Assembly (NCBI GenBank): GCA_025504975.1
Contig: JANUWI010000005.1
Coordinates: 1,488,001-1,552,000 of the forward strand
Source of the DNA: Plenodomus lindquistii
Lineage: Eukaryota > Ascomycota > Dothideomycetes > Pleosporales > Leptosphaeriaceae
Direction of reading: 5' to 3'
DNA: 64,000 bases
The number at the start of each line of letters is the position of its first letter. Positions within the stretch are counted from its first letter, which is position 1. Of this stretch, positions 1 through 8,378 are shown piece by piece. The notes under the pieces are model-generated. The model was not told the origin of the DNA and ran no database searches. It saw nothing but the letters and a program-made list of their open reading frames with translations. The translations under genes and the position numbers were made by a program.

Positions 1-6
1 CTTCAT
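1..6 (-). CDS. Possible start of a gene running off the left edge
   Basis: Only two codons (Met-Lys) would lie in the window, read on the minus strand from position 6. The sequence upstream of it (7 to about 230, read on the minus strand) is rich in CT runs, as in fungal promoters and 5' leaders, and the ATG has A at -3. No protein identity can be given. The alternative is that this is a chance ATG in an intergenic region. Confidence 0.25.
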
Positions 7-1166
7 GATGACTCGAGGGTGTGAGAGAACTCAGACCCTGAGGTGAACGAGTGAAGTGTAGAAGGTAAGACACCAGAGAAGAAATGTGGGATGAAGGCCG
101 GCAGTGCTTTGTAGAAGGAGAGAAGGTGCGGAAGTCAAGAAGATTGTGGGTGAGGAGAGTACTAATACTCGAGAGTCCTGCCTCTGATCAGGCACTGTCT
201 GTGTTCGGTGAAAGAGAGCCCTGAAGCCCCTGTAATTCGCTCACTCTTTGCAAACGGAGGGCTGTTAGTGCGTATATGTTCGCACGGTAAGTGGATCTAG
301 CGCCACCGCAGTGCAGCAGTGATAGTATTGGTGAGACTAATCAGGGTGGTAACATCACGAGGGTCCTGCAGCATAGGGCGGTGACCACCCGAGAACTTGT
401 ATAGGGACAAAGTTGGGACCTGAGTGATACTCAAAGCAGTGTCCAGAGTGCTCTACAGGGTTTGTCTCGAGGCGGGGTATCAGCGCTCATCGGTCGTCCA
501 TTGTTCACGTAACAGCCGGGAACTGGCACATGAAATGGCAAACGACTAAGCAAAGAAATTGTGGGCTCCAGACAATTGATATTGTGCTTTGCAACCTGTC
601 AACGGCTATACTCTCTGCTAGTGCGGGAAGCATCCTTACGAAGCAGCTCGTATTTATTGAGTCACCAGAATCACAAGCGTTGTTCGCCATAGTCAACATG
701 ACGCTCCAAGGACATAGTCAGAACTCCCTGGTCACGACGTGTATTCTCTAGAAGTCGTAGAGATTATGTTCTTCTATACCTGCATCTATTTGTTATCACC
801 TTGCTGCTATATAGACTGAAGCGTCATGCTCTTAAAGTAAGATGAGGACGTAATAGATACGAGCTCCTTCGTACTGGCCACGACGCGAATAATTACCACA
901 CTTGGTTTGTATCGATTGTGGTATCGAGGTGTCGCCTTGCTTCTCGATTCGACGCACATTTTTCTTGTCTTCTCTGGCCTACCAGCCATGGAGTTGTGGA
1001 TCAGAAGACATGTCTGCCTTCACTTGAGGGGTTGATGTTAGGCAGGTCAATCGCATACTGAGTTCAGAACGGTGGGTGAGAGAAAGGGCCATGGTGTTGA
1101 TGGCGTTTGTTCTTCGTTATGATTCGCTCTACTATACACAATCATGATACGTGACTTAGGGGTATT
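7..1166. other. Gene-free stretch
   Basis: Balanced base composition. The only open frames are short (under 100 codons), lack recognisable motifs and overlap each other on both strands, so I call none a gene. The left quarter is purine-rich on the plus strand and may be the leader and promoter of a gene beyond the left edge. The right end holds the 3' flank of the mS26-like gene. Confidence 0.6.
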
Positions 1167-2063
1167 TTACATTTTACCACCGGTAAGCTCCTCGGCGACC
1201 TTCTTGACCCTCTCTTTGGCAAGGCCTACGCCCTCGCCGCCCCTCAGCTTCTGCATCATGTCGCCCACACCCTCAGGCATGGGCCCTTGCCATGGGCTCA
1301 GGCCCTCCTTGCCCTCACTGCGTGGACCCATGTTGCCCTTGTTGTCCCAACCTAGAGGCGAGTCCTCGGTGCCAAAGGCCGTCTCGATGGCCTCGTCTAG
1401 CTGTGATTCGTCGACGATGAACTCTCGCGCGTTTGTGTAGAGATCGTGCAAACGCGAGGCGCGCACTGCGTGGACCTTTGCCATGCGGCGCTCATAAGCC
1501 CTCCGGCGGGCTTCGGTGATGTCTTTGCGTGGGGGCAGGGCATCGGCCAGGTAGTCGCGAATTCCCTTGTCGATGGACGTCTCGGTCAAGACGTCGACTG
1601 GGCGGCGCGGAGCCATGGCTAGCTCGCGCCTAAAGGCACCCTGGGCCTGGATCTTGGCGAGGTACTCGGCTTCGGTGGCGACCTTGCGCTCGTGGAGCTC
1701 CTTGACACCCTCTCTCAATGCGTCTCTCCGCTTTTCGGCCAGGCGCTGCTTGTACAGGCGATGGTCTGCGTCCCTGCTGTAGGGCCCGGGCTGCTTGGGG
1801 GCTTTAGGCGGCCTGGTGCTTTTGTCGAGGAACGTCTTGCTCTGTTTGGGGAAGAGATTGCGCGTGTCGAAGATGTCGCGGGGGACGGGGAGGTGGCCCT
1901 TGACGGCGGGCGTGACGGGGTACGAGGGCTGCGCGGGCTTGGGGACGTCGATGTAGTTGGGGGACTGCGGCCCGAGGGCATGGGTGGTGGCTGTCGAGGA
2001 GAAGGCGCGGACGCAGCGGTCGGGCGCTTGCCATTGGGGGCGGAGGGGCATTCGCAGCGGCAT
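1167..2063 (-). CDS. PET123: Mitochondrial small-subunit ribosomal protein mS26/Pet123-like
   Basis: Predicted component of the mitochondrial 37S ribosomal subunit, 298 aa from the chosen start. Seen: a basic N-terminus with the string RCVRAFSSTA, typical of a cleaved mitochondrial presequence; a VKGHLPVPRDIF segment (about residues 54-65); a long, highly charged helical middle (LREGVKELHERK, about 116-127); and LHDLYTNAREFIVDESQLDE (about 205-224), which I recognise from filamentous-fungal mS26 proteins. The frame stays open upstream to an ATG at 2240 (357 aa). That start would leave only 45 bp to the divergent NOG2 ATG and adds a Thr/Asn/Pro-rich stretch, so I prefer the ATG at 2061-2063. 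Single exon. The assignment rests on remembered family pattern, not on a search. Confidence 0.65.
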   Translation of the reverse strand: MPLRMPLRPQWQAPDRCVRAFSSTATTHALGPQSPNYIDVPKPAQPSYPVTPAVKGHLPVPRDIFDTRNLFPKQSKTFLDKSTRPPKAPKQPGPYSRDADHRLYKQRLAEKRRDALREGVKELHERKVATEAEYLAKIQAQGAFRRELAMAPRRPVDVLTETSIDKGIRDYLADALPPRKDITEARRRAYERRMAKVHAVRASRLHDLYTNAREFIVDESQLDEAIETAFGTEDSPLGWDNKGNMGPRSEGKEGLSPWQGPMPEGVGDMMQKLRGGEGVGLAKERVKKVAEELTGGKM

Positions 2064-2285
2064 GCTGGACGGGCCGCACTCAATCGCAATCGGGCTGTAG
2101 TCAGTCGGCAGTGGGTGGTGGGGGTTGGTCGTGTTGGTGTTGGTAGCAGTAGTCTGGGGGTGCCTCGAAAATGCCGGTGCCAAGAAGGCTCTAGCATGTC
2201 GGTTCAAGAGAAAAAAAGTTTGGCCCATTGCACCTCGCATCTCGCACCTCGCACCTCACCTCACCACACCGCACCACACCACGCC
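2064..2285. promoter_or_regulatory. Shared divergent promoter of the mS26-like gene and NOG2
   Basis: 222 bp separate the preferred mS26-like start from the NOG2 start. The part next to NOG2 is a CT/CA-rich leader with short repeats of CTCGCACCTCGCACCTCAC type (about 2230-2285). Both flanking genes serve ribosome production (mitochondrial and cytosolic), so co-expression from one promoter is plausible but inferred. If the mS26-like protein starts at 2240 instead, the promoter would overlap its coding region. Confidence 0.5.
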
Positions 2286-4668
2286 ATGGGGACTCAGAAA
2301 AAGGAGGCGAACCGCAAGGAGCGCCAGGGCAAGACGGGCGATGGCATGGGCAACGTCAAGGTCAAGGGCGAGAACTTCTACCGGTATGCGCCTGCCCACG
2401 CACTGCGCATACAATGTCTGCACCGCCTGCACCACGCCACACACGCTGACAGCCGCACAGGTCGGCCAAAAAGGTCAAGGTTCTCAAGCGCCTCACTGGC
2501 GGCACCGCACAGCGCAACGCCAAGGGCGACATCACAAAGGCCGCCGCCTACCAGACGCGCGAGGCCCCCATTGCCCGCGTCGAACCCAACCGCAAGTGGT
2601 TCAACAACACGCGCGTCATCTCGCAGGATGCCCTCGAGTCGTTCCGCTCCGCTGTGCAGGCCCAGTCGGCCAACCCCCACACGTATCTCATGAAGCGCAA
2701 CAAGCTGCCCATGAGCTTGATCGAGGAAAAGGGCAACATCAACGGCCTCAAGGAGCACGCCGCCAAGATTGCCGTCGACTCGCAGCCCTTTTCCGAGACG
2801 TTCGGGCCCAAGGCCCAGCGCAAGCGACCCAAGCTGGACTTCAGCTCCATTCAAGACCTTGCCGGCCGTACCGGGAGCATGCACGACACGTATCTCGAGC
2901 GCCTGGAGCAGGCCAAGCTTCTCTCTGGCACCTCGGGCGACATGGACGAGAGCGAGAATGCCACCAACCCCAACAACCCTCACGGCGAGCTTACCTCGGC
3001 GCGAGAGTTCATCTTCATGAAAGGCACAAGCAAGCGCATCTGGAACGAGCTGTACAAGGTCATCGACTCCAGTGACGTTATCCTCCATGTCCTCGACGCC
3101 CGCGATCCCGATGGCACGCGCTGTCGTAGCGTGGAAAAGTATATTCGCACAGAGGCTCCACATAAACACCTCGTCTTCGTACTCAACAAGGTTGATCTGG
3201 TGCCTTCCAAAGTTGCTGTAAGCCACATCTTCCATTTCCCATCTTTCACTCCCACCCTCCCCGCCTTTCGCCGCTATGTGGTTCGTGATTCCCCATCTTC
3301 AAGTCAAGGACCTTTACCTTTTTCCATGCATTGGTTCTGTTACAAGATGGGAAGAGCAAAAGCGTCTCGCTTGCTCAAAGCCGTCTTGGCTGCGGGTAGA
3401 CTGGCCTCCGTTTTGGTAGCCGGTCAATAGAGTTCGCGCGTGATTCGTTTGAGTTGAGGGCCGTCTCTGCATCAGCAGCATCGTGGCGGCTCTCTTAGTA
3501 ATATTTCACACATTATATCGTCTCTGCGATTGTTTCTTGAACCAATGCAGGTCAATGCTGACACTTGTATAGGCCGCCTGGGTTCGCCATCTGAGCCGGG
3601 AATTCCCTACACTGGGTATGTCAGGTCCGCCACTAATCAATCCTTCTGCGGCTAACACGTCGATAGCTTTCCACGCAAACATCAACAACAGCTTCGGCAA
3701 AGGTTCCCTCATTGCTCTCCTCCGCCAATTCTCCTCTCTCCACAGTGATCGCAAGCAGATATCAGTCGGCATGGTCGGTTACCCGAACACTGGAAAATCG
3801 TCCATCATCAACACACTGCGCAAGAAGAAGGTTTGCGTTGTTGCACCCATCGCAGGGGAGACAAAGGTCTGGCAGTATATCACCCTCATGAAACGCATCT
3901 ACATGATCGATTGCCCTGGTATCGTTCCGCCGAATCAGAGTGACACGGACGAGGATCTCCTCCTGAGGGGTAGTGTCCGAGTTGAAAATGTTGAATACCC
4001 AGCCCAATACATCCCAGCTGTACTGAAGCGTGTGCAACCAAGACATCTGCAACGAACATATGACATCAAGGACTATGACAATGACGCTGTCACCTTTCTC
4101 GAGATTCTTTGCCGGAAGGCTGGTCGTCTGCTGAAAGGTGGAGAGGCTGACATTGACGGTGCGGCCAAGATGGTCTTGAATGATTGGTGCGTACTCGCAC
4201 AAGTTCTACCTAGAGCTCTAGAGACTGACAACCCCTATCAGGATACGCGGAAAGATCCCTTGGTTCACTCCACCTCCCTTCACGGAGGGCTACACTGCAG
4301 ACGAGCCTGTCAAGGCGGACCGTGATGGTCGGTTGGGCGAAATGAGTAAGAAGAGGAAACGCGGTGGCGAGAATGAAACTGCAAGCAGTGTGGCAGCCGC
4401 TACTAATGCCACGGACTCTGATCAATCTGAAGCCGACGCGGATGACTTTGCGGGTTTCAGTGACGATGATGCCTCTGCCGAGGATGATGCTGATGATGAC
4501 GACGACGAAGAAGACGAAGTTTCCGAAGATGACCCAAACGGCGGTACGCTTCTCAAAACCTCAGAAGCAGATGAGGTTGCTAGCGAAGACGACGCGGAAG
4601 TCGAAGAAGAAGTGGCCGCAATATCACAAGCATTAGCAAAGGCTAAGAGGCGGCAAAGAAAAGTCTAA
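2286..4668 (+). CDS. NOG2: Nucleolar GTPase Nog2 (GNL2/Ngp1), 60S subunit biogenesis
   Basis: Circularly permuted GTPase that binds pre-60S particles in the nucleolus and nucleoplasm and must leave before export. Five exons by splice sites and family alignment: 2286-2383, 2461-3217, 3573-3615, 3667-4186, 4242-4668, giving 614 aa. Seen: N-terminal NGP1NT region (about 40-170); then motifs in permuted order, G4 NKVD (275-278), G1 GYPNTGKS (337-344), G3 DCPG (381-384); LNDWIRGKIPWF across the last junction; and an Asp/Glu-rich tail (about 535-600) ending in a basic KAKRRQRKV. All introns are GT-AG; the last uses GTGCGT as donor. Introns are 77, 355, 51 and 55 bp. The 355-bp intron 2 is exceptional and holds a snoRNA. 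Its neighbour upstream is divergent. I see no break in the gene. Confidence 0.95.
3291..3512 (+). ncRNA. snR191: H/ACA snoRNA, snR191 homologue, inside NOG2 intron 2
   Basis: Seen: outer stem CCCATCTT (3292-3299) with AAGATGGG (3344-3351); inner stem AGGACC (3307-3312) with GGTTCT (3333-3338); an internal loop whose arms are AGTCA (3302-3306) and GTTAC (3339-3343); and an H box AGAGCA (3353-3358), 14 nt after the start of the right arm. The arms complement GUAAC-UA-UGACU in the universally conserved LSU rRNA segment that holds yeast pseudouridines 2258 and 2260. Known: yeast snR191 targets those two sites and is encoded in the NOG2 intron. The 3' half is less clear: ACA at 3510-3512 lies 14 nt after TAGT (3496-3499), which could pair with ACUA before U2260, but I could not resolve a convincing lower stem. 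The ends are approximate. Confidence 0.75.
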
Positions 4669-5330
4669 GCTAATATTTGCCAAACATTAAAAATGATACC
4701 CCTTGACGAAGTCATGATCGTTTCCAGTTTTTATCTTGATGTGCACAGTGTCTCATTCGCTCGCACACCAATTGGGCTGACTTTGCGTTGTTGCCTGCCT
4801 GCCTTCTCAACAAGGGATCTGCATTTGAGACAACGCTGCCTCACTCAAGACTAAAGTCTTGTGATTCATCAAAACCGCCTACCGGGACGACAAGTTCTCT
4901 CTAGGCAATACTATGCCCAGACCACGACGCGTCCATATCACGAACTTGTGTGTGCATGGTAATGGCTCTTCGCTTTATTCTAGAACCGATGAAGCGGACA
5001 ACACAGCAGAGCATCGGAATCAGACAGCATCACTGTGATTCCAGACATAGTTGGGAACCTAGCAGCCGGATATACATCAAACGCCGATAACATAGCGCAA
5101 CCGTAGAATACAATGTTTGCATGATAATCTAGCCAATAGATGGCCCGCAAATAGTGCCGCTGCCTCATTCCGCGACGCTCCTCCCCACATGGTTCCGATT
5201 TTCCGACATCGCCTTCGTTGTTCCGGTGGAAGGTATATCCTAAGCATCGTGTCTTGTCCTTACGGACATCTATTCCTCACACCCTGCCGCATCTGCTCTG
5301 CACACACTCTACACTCTCCCCTACATTGCA
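4669..5330. other. Intergenic: NOG2 3' flank and promoter of the FAH-family gene
   Basis: 662 bp without a supportable gene. The left part should hold the NOG2 3' UTR. The last 100 bp or so are pyrimidine-rich (runs such as CTCTACACTCTCCCC just before the ATG at 5331), as usual for a fungal leader. I see no clear TATA box or known operator. Confidence 0.6.
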
Positions 5331-6324
5331 ATGGCACCGAACTGGGACAGACTCATTCGCTTCATTGCGACCGATGGGCGTGAACTGCGGGGCGAGCCGA
5401 TCCTGCCATCGCCAGACTTTGATGTAGGCAGCACAACGGAAGAGACGGGGCTGAAGGCCAAGGTCATCGATGTCAAAAATGGAGACATTTTCAGCGAGGA
5501 GACCAGAGTCACGAATGAGGAAGTCACGGTCAAGAATCTATTGGGCCCTGTGACTGTAGACGAGGTTCCCATCATCAGATGTATTGGGTTGAATTTTATC
5601 AAGCACAGTGAGTTCCCGTACACCAACACCGTGCAGAATTTGCCCAAGAGAGACCAGGCCGGAACCTAGAGACATTCGAAGCAACGCTAACAAACCCACC
5701 CACCCAGTCCAAGAAGGAGGCCGCACCCTCCCGCCGTACCCCTCAACCTTCATCAAAGCCAACACGTGCCTAAACGACCACAACGCCCCCATTGTCATCC
5801 CCAAGCTGGCTCAGGACTCGCAAGCTGACTACGAGGGCGAACTCTGTTTCATCATCTCCCGCGATTGCAAAGACGTATCCGAAGCTGACGCCTATTCGTA
5901 CATTGGCGGCTACTGCTCCGGCAACGACGTGTCGTCGCGAAAATTGCAACGTGATCCCCTCTTCGCAGGTACAGTGCCACAGTGGTGTTTTAGCAAGGGC
6001 TTCGACACATTTGCACCAATCGGCCCTCAGCTCGTCAGCACGAAGATCATCCCTGAGCCGGAAATCCTGCATCTCCAGACGAAGGTGAATGGAGAGGTGA
6101 GACAGAGTTCGGGCATTGATGATTTGTGCTTCAAGATCCCGACCCTGGTTAGCTATTGCAGTCAGGGGACTACGCTGAAGAAGGGGACCATTTTTATGAC
6201 AGGCACGTGTGCGGGAGTAGGGTATGCGATGAAGGAACCGCAGTTCTTGAAGCCCGGGGACGTGGTAGAGGTTAGGATTTGGCCAGAGGTGGGTACGGTG
6301 AAGAATGGAGTCGAGTATGCTTAG
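5331..6324 (+). CDS. Fumarylacetoacetate hydrolase (FAH) family protein
   Basis: Two exons, 5331-5607 and 5708-6324, joined across a 100-bp GTGAGT...CAG intron (codon split A|TC, giving KHIQEGGRTLPPYPS), 297 aa. The family holds Mg/Mn-dependent hydrolases, decarboxylases and isomerases acting on beta-diketo or oxo acids. Seen: metal-binding residues E135 and E137 in DYEGEL and D166 in GNDVSSR, with the 31-residue E-to-D spacing I recall for FAHD1-type enzymes; K189 and D192 in SKGFDTFAPIGP; and a TGTCAGVG segment near the C-terminus. The first 90 or so residues form the usual N-terminal lid domain. No signal peptide. The exact substrate cannot be read: members of this size are often annotated as 5-carboxymethyl-2-hydroxymuconate isomerase-like. 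Tail-to-tail with ILV1 (96 bp between stops). Confidence 0.92.
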
Positions 6325-6420
6325 AAGTCTGGCTTGTCATTGAAGACAGCTGAGCTGAAGAAATGTAAGATGGGTATCTCGTGTTCAGTAGTCATCGCTA
6401 GATTCCGAGACTCTACAGAT

Positions 6421-8211
6421 CTAGTCCCGTAAAAACATCTGGTAACTTTTGCTGTCTGTGACCTCCTTGTATGGATAGCCAATGTCTCGTAGAAAAGCAT
6501 CCAACTTCCCACTCTCCTCCTTCTTACACTGGATGCCCGCTAGTATCTTGGCTACGTCACCACCGTAATTTCTGTAGTGGAACAGACTGATATTCATGCC
6601 AGGCTGTAGCGTGTGCAAAAACTTGTAGAGGGCGCCTCCCCGCTCAGGAAACTCGAACATGTAGAGGTGTTCGTCGGCGGCGGAGCTCCGGCCTCCAACG
6701 AGGTAGCGAATGTGTGATTTGACCAGCTCATCTTGTGACAGGTCTTGAGCTTGCATATCTTCGGCTGCGAGACGAGCGATAAGGTCGGGTAGGTCACGTG
6801 AGCGTGTTGCGGCTTTCAGCTCGACACCGACGAGAATGGTGGCTTGGTTGGGCCCAGAGTAGCGGTAACAGAACTCAGTGACGCCTAGGGGGTGGATGAC
6901 AGAGATGAGCTTGGCAAAGGCACCAGGTTGTTCTGGTATAGTGACGGAGAGGATTGCCTCCTTGTTCTCGCCGATTGCAGCACGCTCTGCGACGAAGCGG
7001 AGACGGTCAAAGTTCATGTTTGCGCCACTGGCAATGGCTACGAGCCCACGATCACGATCGGGGGACGGGTTGCGCGACACCCACTTCTTGAGGCCGGCGA
7101 GGGCAAGGGCTCCGGCTGGCTCGACAATTGAGCGGGTGTCTTCAAACATGTCTTTGATTGCTGCACACGTCTCGTCGGTGGTGACCTGGACGACCTCGTC
7201 GACGACTTCCTGACATATGCGGAAGGTTTCCTCGCCAACGGTCTTGACTGCTGCACCGTCGGCGAAGAGACCCACGTCTTTGAGGAATACGCGCCTGCCG
7301 GCCTTGAGGGACTCGACCATGGCGTTGGCATCGTACTGCTCCACGCCTATGATTTTAACATGGGGGGCTATGCGCTTGATGTAGACACCCGTGCCTGCAA
7401 TCAGGCCACCACCTCCCACACAGCAGAAGACGGCCTTGAGGTCCTGCAAATTGGTCTGTCGCAACAATTCCATGCCGACGGTGCCCTGACCAGCAATGAC
7501 GTAGGGGTCGTCAAAGGGCGGGATGTTGACGAGGCCATGCATCTTCTCCAGGCGCGCAGCCTCGGCCTTTGCCGAATCGAAATCGGGGCCGTGCAGGACG
7601 ACAGAGCCCCCAAGGCGCGAGACATTGCGATGCTTGATGTCGGGGGTGCCCGAGGGCATGACAATGGTGGCGGGAATCTTGAGCTTGCGCGCCGAGTAGG
7701 CGACGCCCTGAGCGTGGTTACCGGCACTGCAGGCTACGACGCCCCGCCAGCGATCCTTTGCGTCGAGATGTGCCATTTTGTTGTAGGCACCGCGTAGCTT
7801 GAAGCTGAAGACGGGCTGCAGGTCCTCGCGCTTGAGCAGCACATTGCACTCGAGCCGGTTGCTCAGGTTTGTCGCCAGCGTCAGCGGCGTCTCGTGCACA
7901 ACCTCGTACACTCTAGAGGTGAGGATCAGTCGCAGGTAGTCTGGGTACCCATTGGGCAGCAGAAAGGCCTCGGGGACCACATCGTTGATGCGCGCGCGGG
8001 GGGAGTCGGACGGCGGGCTGGGGTTTGCAGAGTACTCGGTGAGGCAGAGGCCCGTTGGCTTAGGTGTACGCGGCGTCGCAAGGCCATTGGTGGCGCCGTG
8101 GTGGTCGGGCGTCGTGGGGCGCGAATAGTCGTCAATGGCTGCCATTGTGCCTGTTGGAGTGTTGGTGGTCGCAGTCACCGAACCAACAGTTCCACAAGGG
8201 ATTTTCGGCAT
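6421..8211 (-). CDS. ILV1: Threonine dehydratase (threonine deaminase)
   Basis: PLP enzyme converting threonine to 2-oxobutanoate and ammonia, the first committed step of isoleucine synthesis, normally in mitochondria. 596 aa, one exon. Seen: PLP lysine K138 in FSFKLRGAYNK; substrate and cofactor loop SAGNHAQGVA (162-171); phosphate-binding GGGG (266-269); SGANMNFDR (395-403); then two ACT-like regulatory domains (about 418-490 and 513-590) that in the family mediate isoleucine inhibition and valine activation. The length fits fungal biosynthetic enzymes. The first 75 residues are Thr/Pro/Ser-rich with few basic residues and do not look like a strong presequence; Met23 is an alternative start. 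The gene sits about 170 bp from the edge of the RIP compartment yet shows no stop codons or RIP-type bias. Confidence 0.97.
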   Translation of the reverse strand: MPKIPCGTVGSVTATTNTPTGTMAAIDDYSRPTTPDHHGATNGLATPRTPKPTGLCLTEYSANPSPPSDSPRARINDVVPEAFLLPNGYPDYLRLILTSRVYEVVHETPLTLATNLSNRLECNVLLKREDLQPVFSFKLRGAYNKMAHLDAKDRWRGVVACSAGNHAQGVAYSARKLKIPATIVMPSGTPDIKHRNVSRLGGSVVLHGPDFDSAKAEAARLEKMHGLVNIPPFDDPYVIAGQGTVGMELLRQTNLQDLKAVFCCVGGGGLIAGTGVYIKRIAPHVKIIGVEQYDANAMVESLKAGRRVFLKDVGLFADGAAVKTVGEETFRICQEVVDEVVQVTTDETCAAIKDMFEDTRSIVEPAGALALAGLKKWVSRNPSPDRDRGLVAIASGANMNFDRLRFVAERAAIGENKEAILSVTIPEQPGAFAKLISVIHPLGVTEFCYRYSGPNQATILVGVELKAATRSRDLPDLIARLAAEDMQAQDLSQDELVKSHIRYLVGGRSSAADEHLYMFEFPERGGALYKFLHTLQPGMNISLFHYRNYGGDVAKILAGIQCKKEESGKLDAFLRDIGYPYKEVTDSKSYQMFLRD

Positions 8212-8378
8212 ACTTATGCGGTCGGCCTGCAGCGAGCTCCACGGCAGGCGATTGGCTCTTGGTAGCGCCCCAGACGCGTCCTACAGCTCGGCGAAAGGCT
8301 CCGCGTGGTGCGGCAACCGATCACCCGGGCAACTCCCTTGTCGTGTCGCTCGATATAGTACACCTACTAGCAGTTTAG
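8212..8378 (-). promoter_or_regulatory. ILV1 promoter squeezed between gene and RIP-mutated DNA
   Basis: About 167 bp of normal composition precede the ILV1 ATG before the sequence turns AT-rich. A CCAAT box is present on the minus strand (ATTGG at 8251-8255), about 40 bp upstream of the ATG. I found no TGACTCA general-amino-acid-control site here. The available normal-composition promoter is unusually short. Confidence 0.5.

Noticed and set aside
505..989. Short open frames on both strands left of the mS26-like gene
   Set aside because: 60-73 codons, overlapping, no motif, no splice-extended frame that I could recognise.
1692..2693. Long plus-strand frame across the mS26-like gene and the NOG2 start
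   Set aside because: Shadow of the minus-strand gene in GC-rich DNA: Arg/Ser/Pro-rich translation, no family pattern, and it overlaps two well-supported genes.
2378..3235. 285-codon minus-strand frame opposite NOG2 exon 2
   Set aside because: Antisense shadow of a conserved coding exon; its translation has no recognisable domain.
3218..3572. NOG2 intron 2 read through as coding (frame open to 3430)
   Set aside because: The protein diverges from Nog2 at once after SKVA and ends in a stop, while splicing to 3573 restores AAWVRHLSREFPTLAFH.
5608..6324. Separate gene starting with the ATG at 5608-5610 region
   Set aside because: That frame begins inside the intron of the FAH-family gene; joining exon 5331-5607 to 5708 gives a continuous family-typical protein.
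8270..8345. CCG...CGG pair in the ILV1 promoter as a Leu3 site
   Set aside because: The half sites are six bases apart, not four as in the Leu3 consensus.
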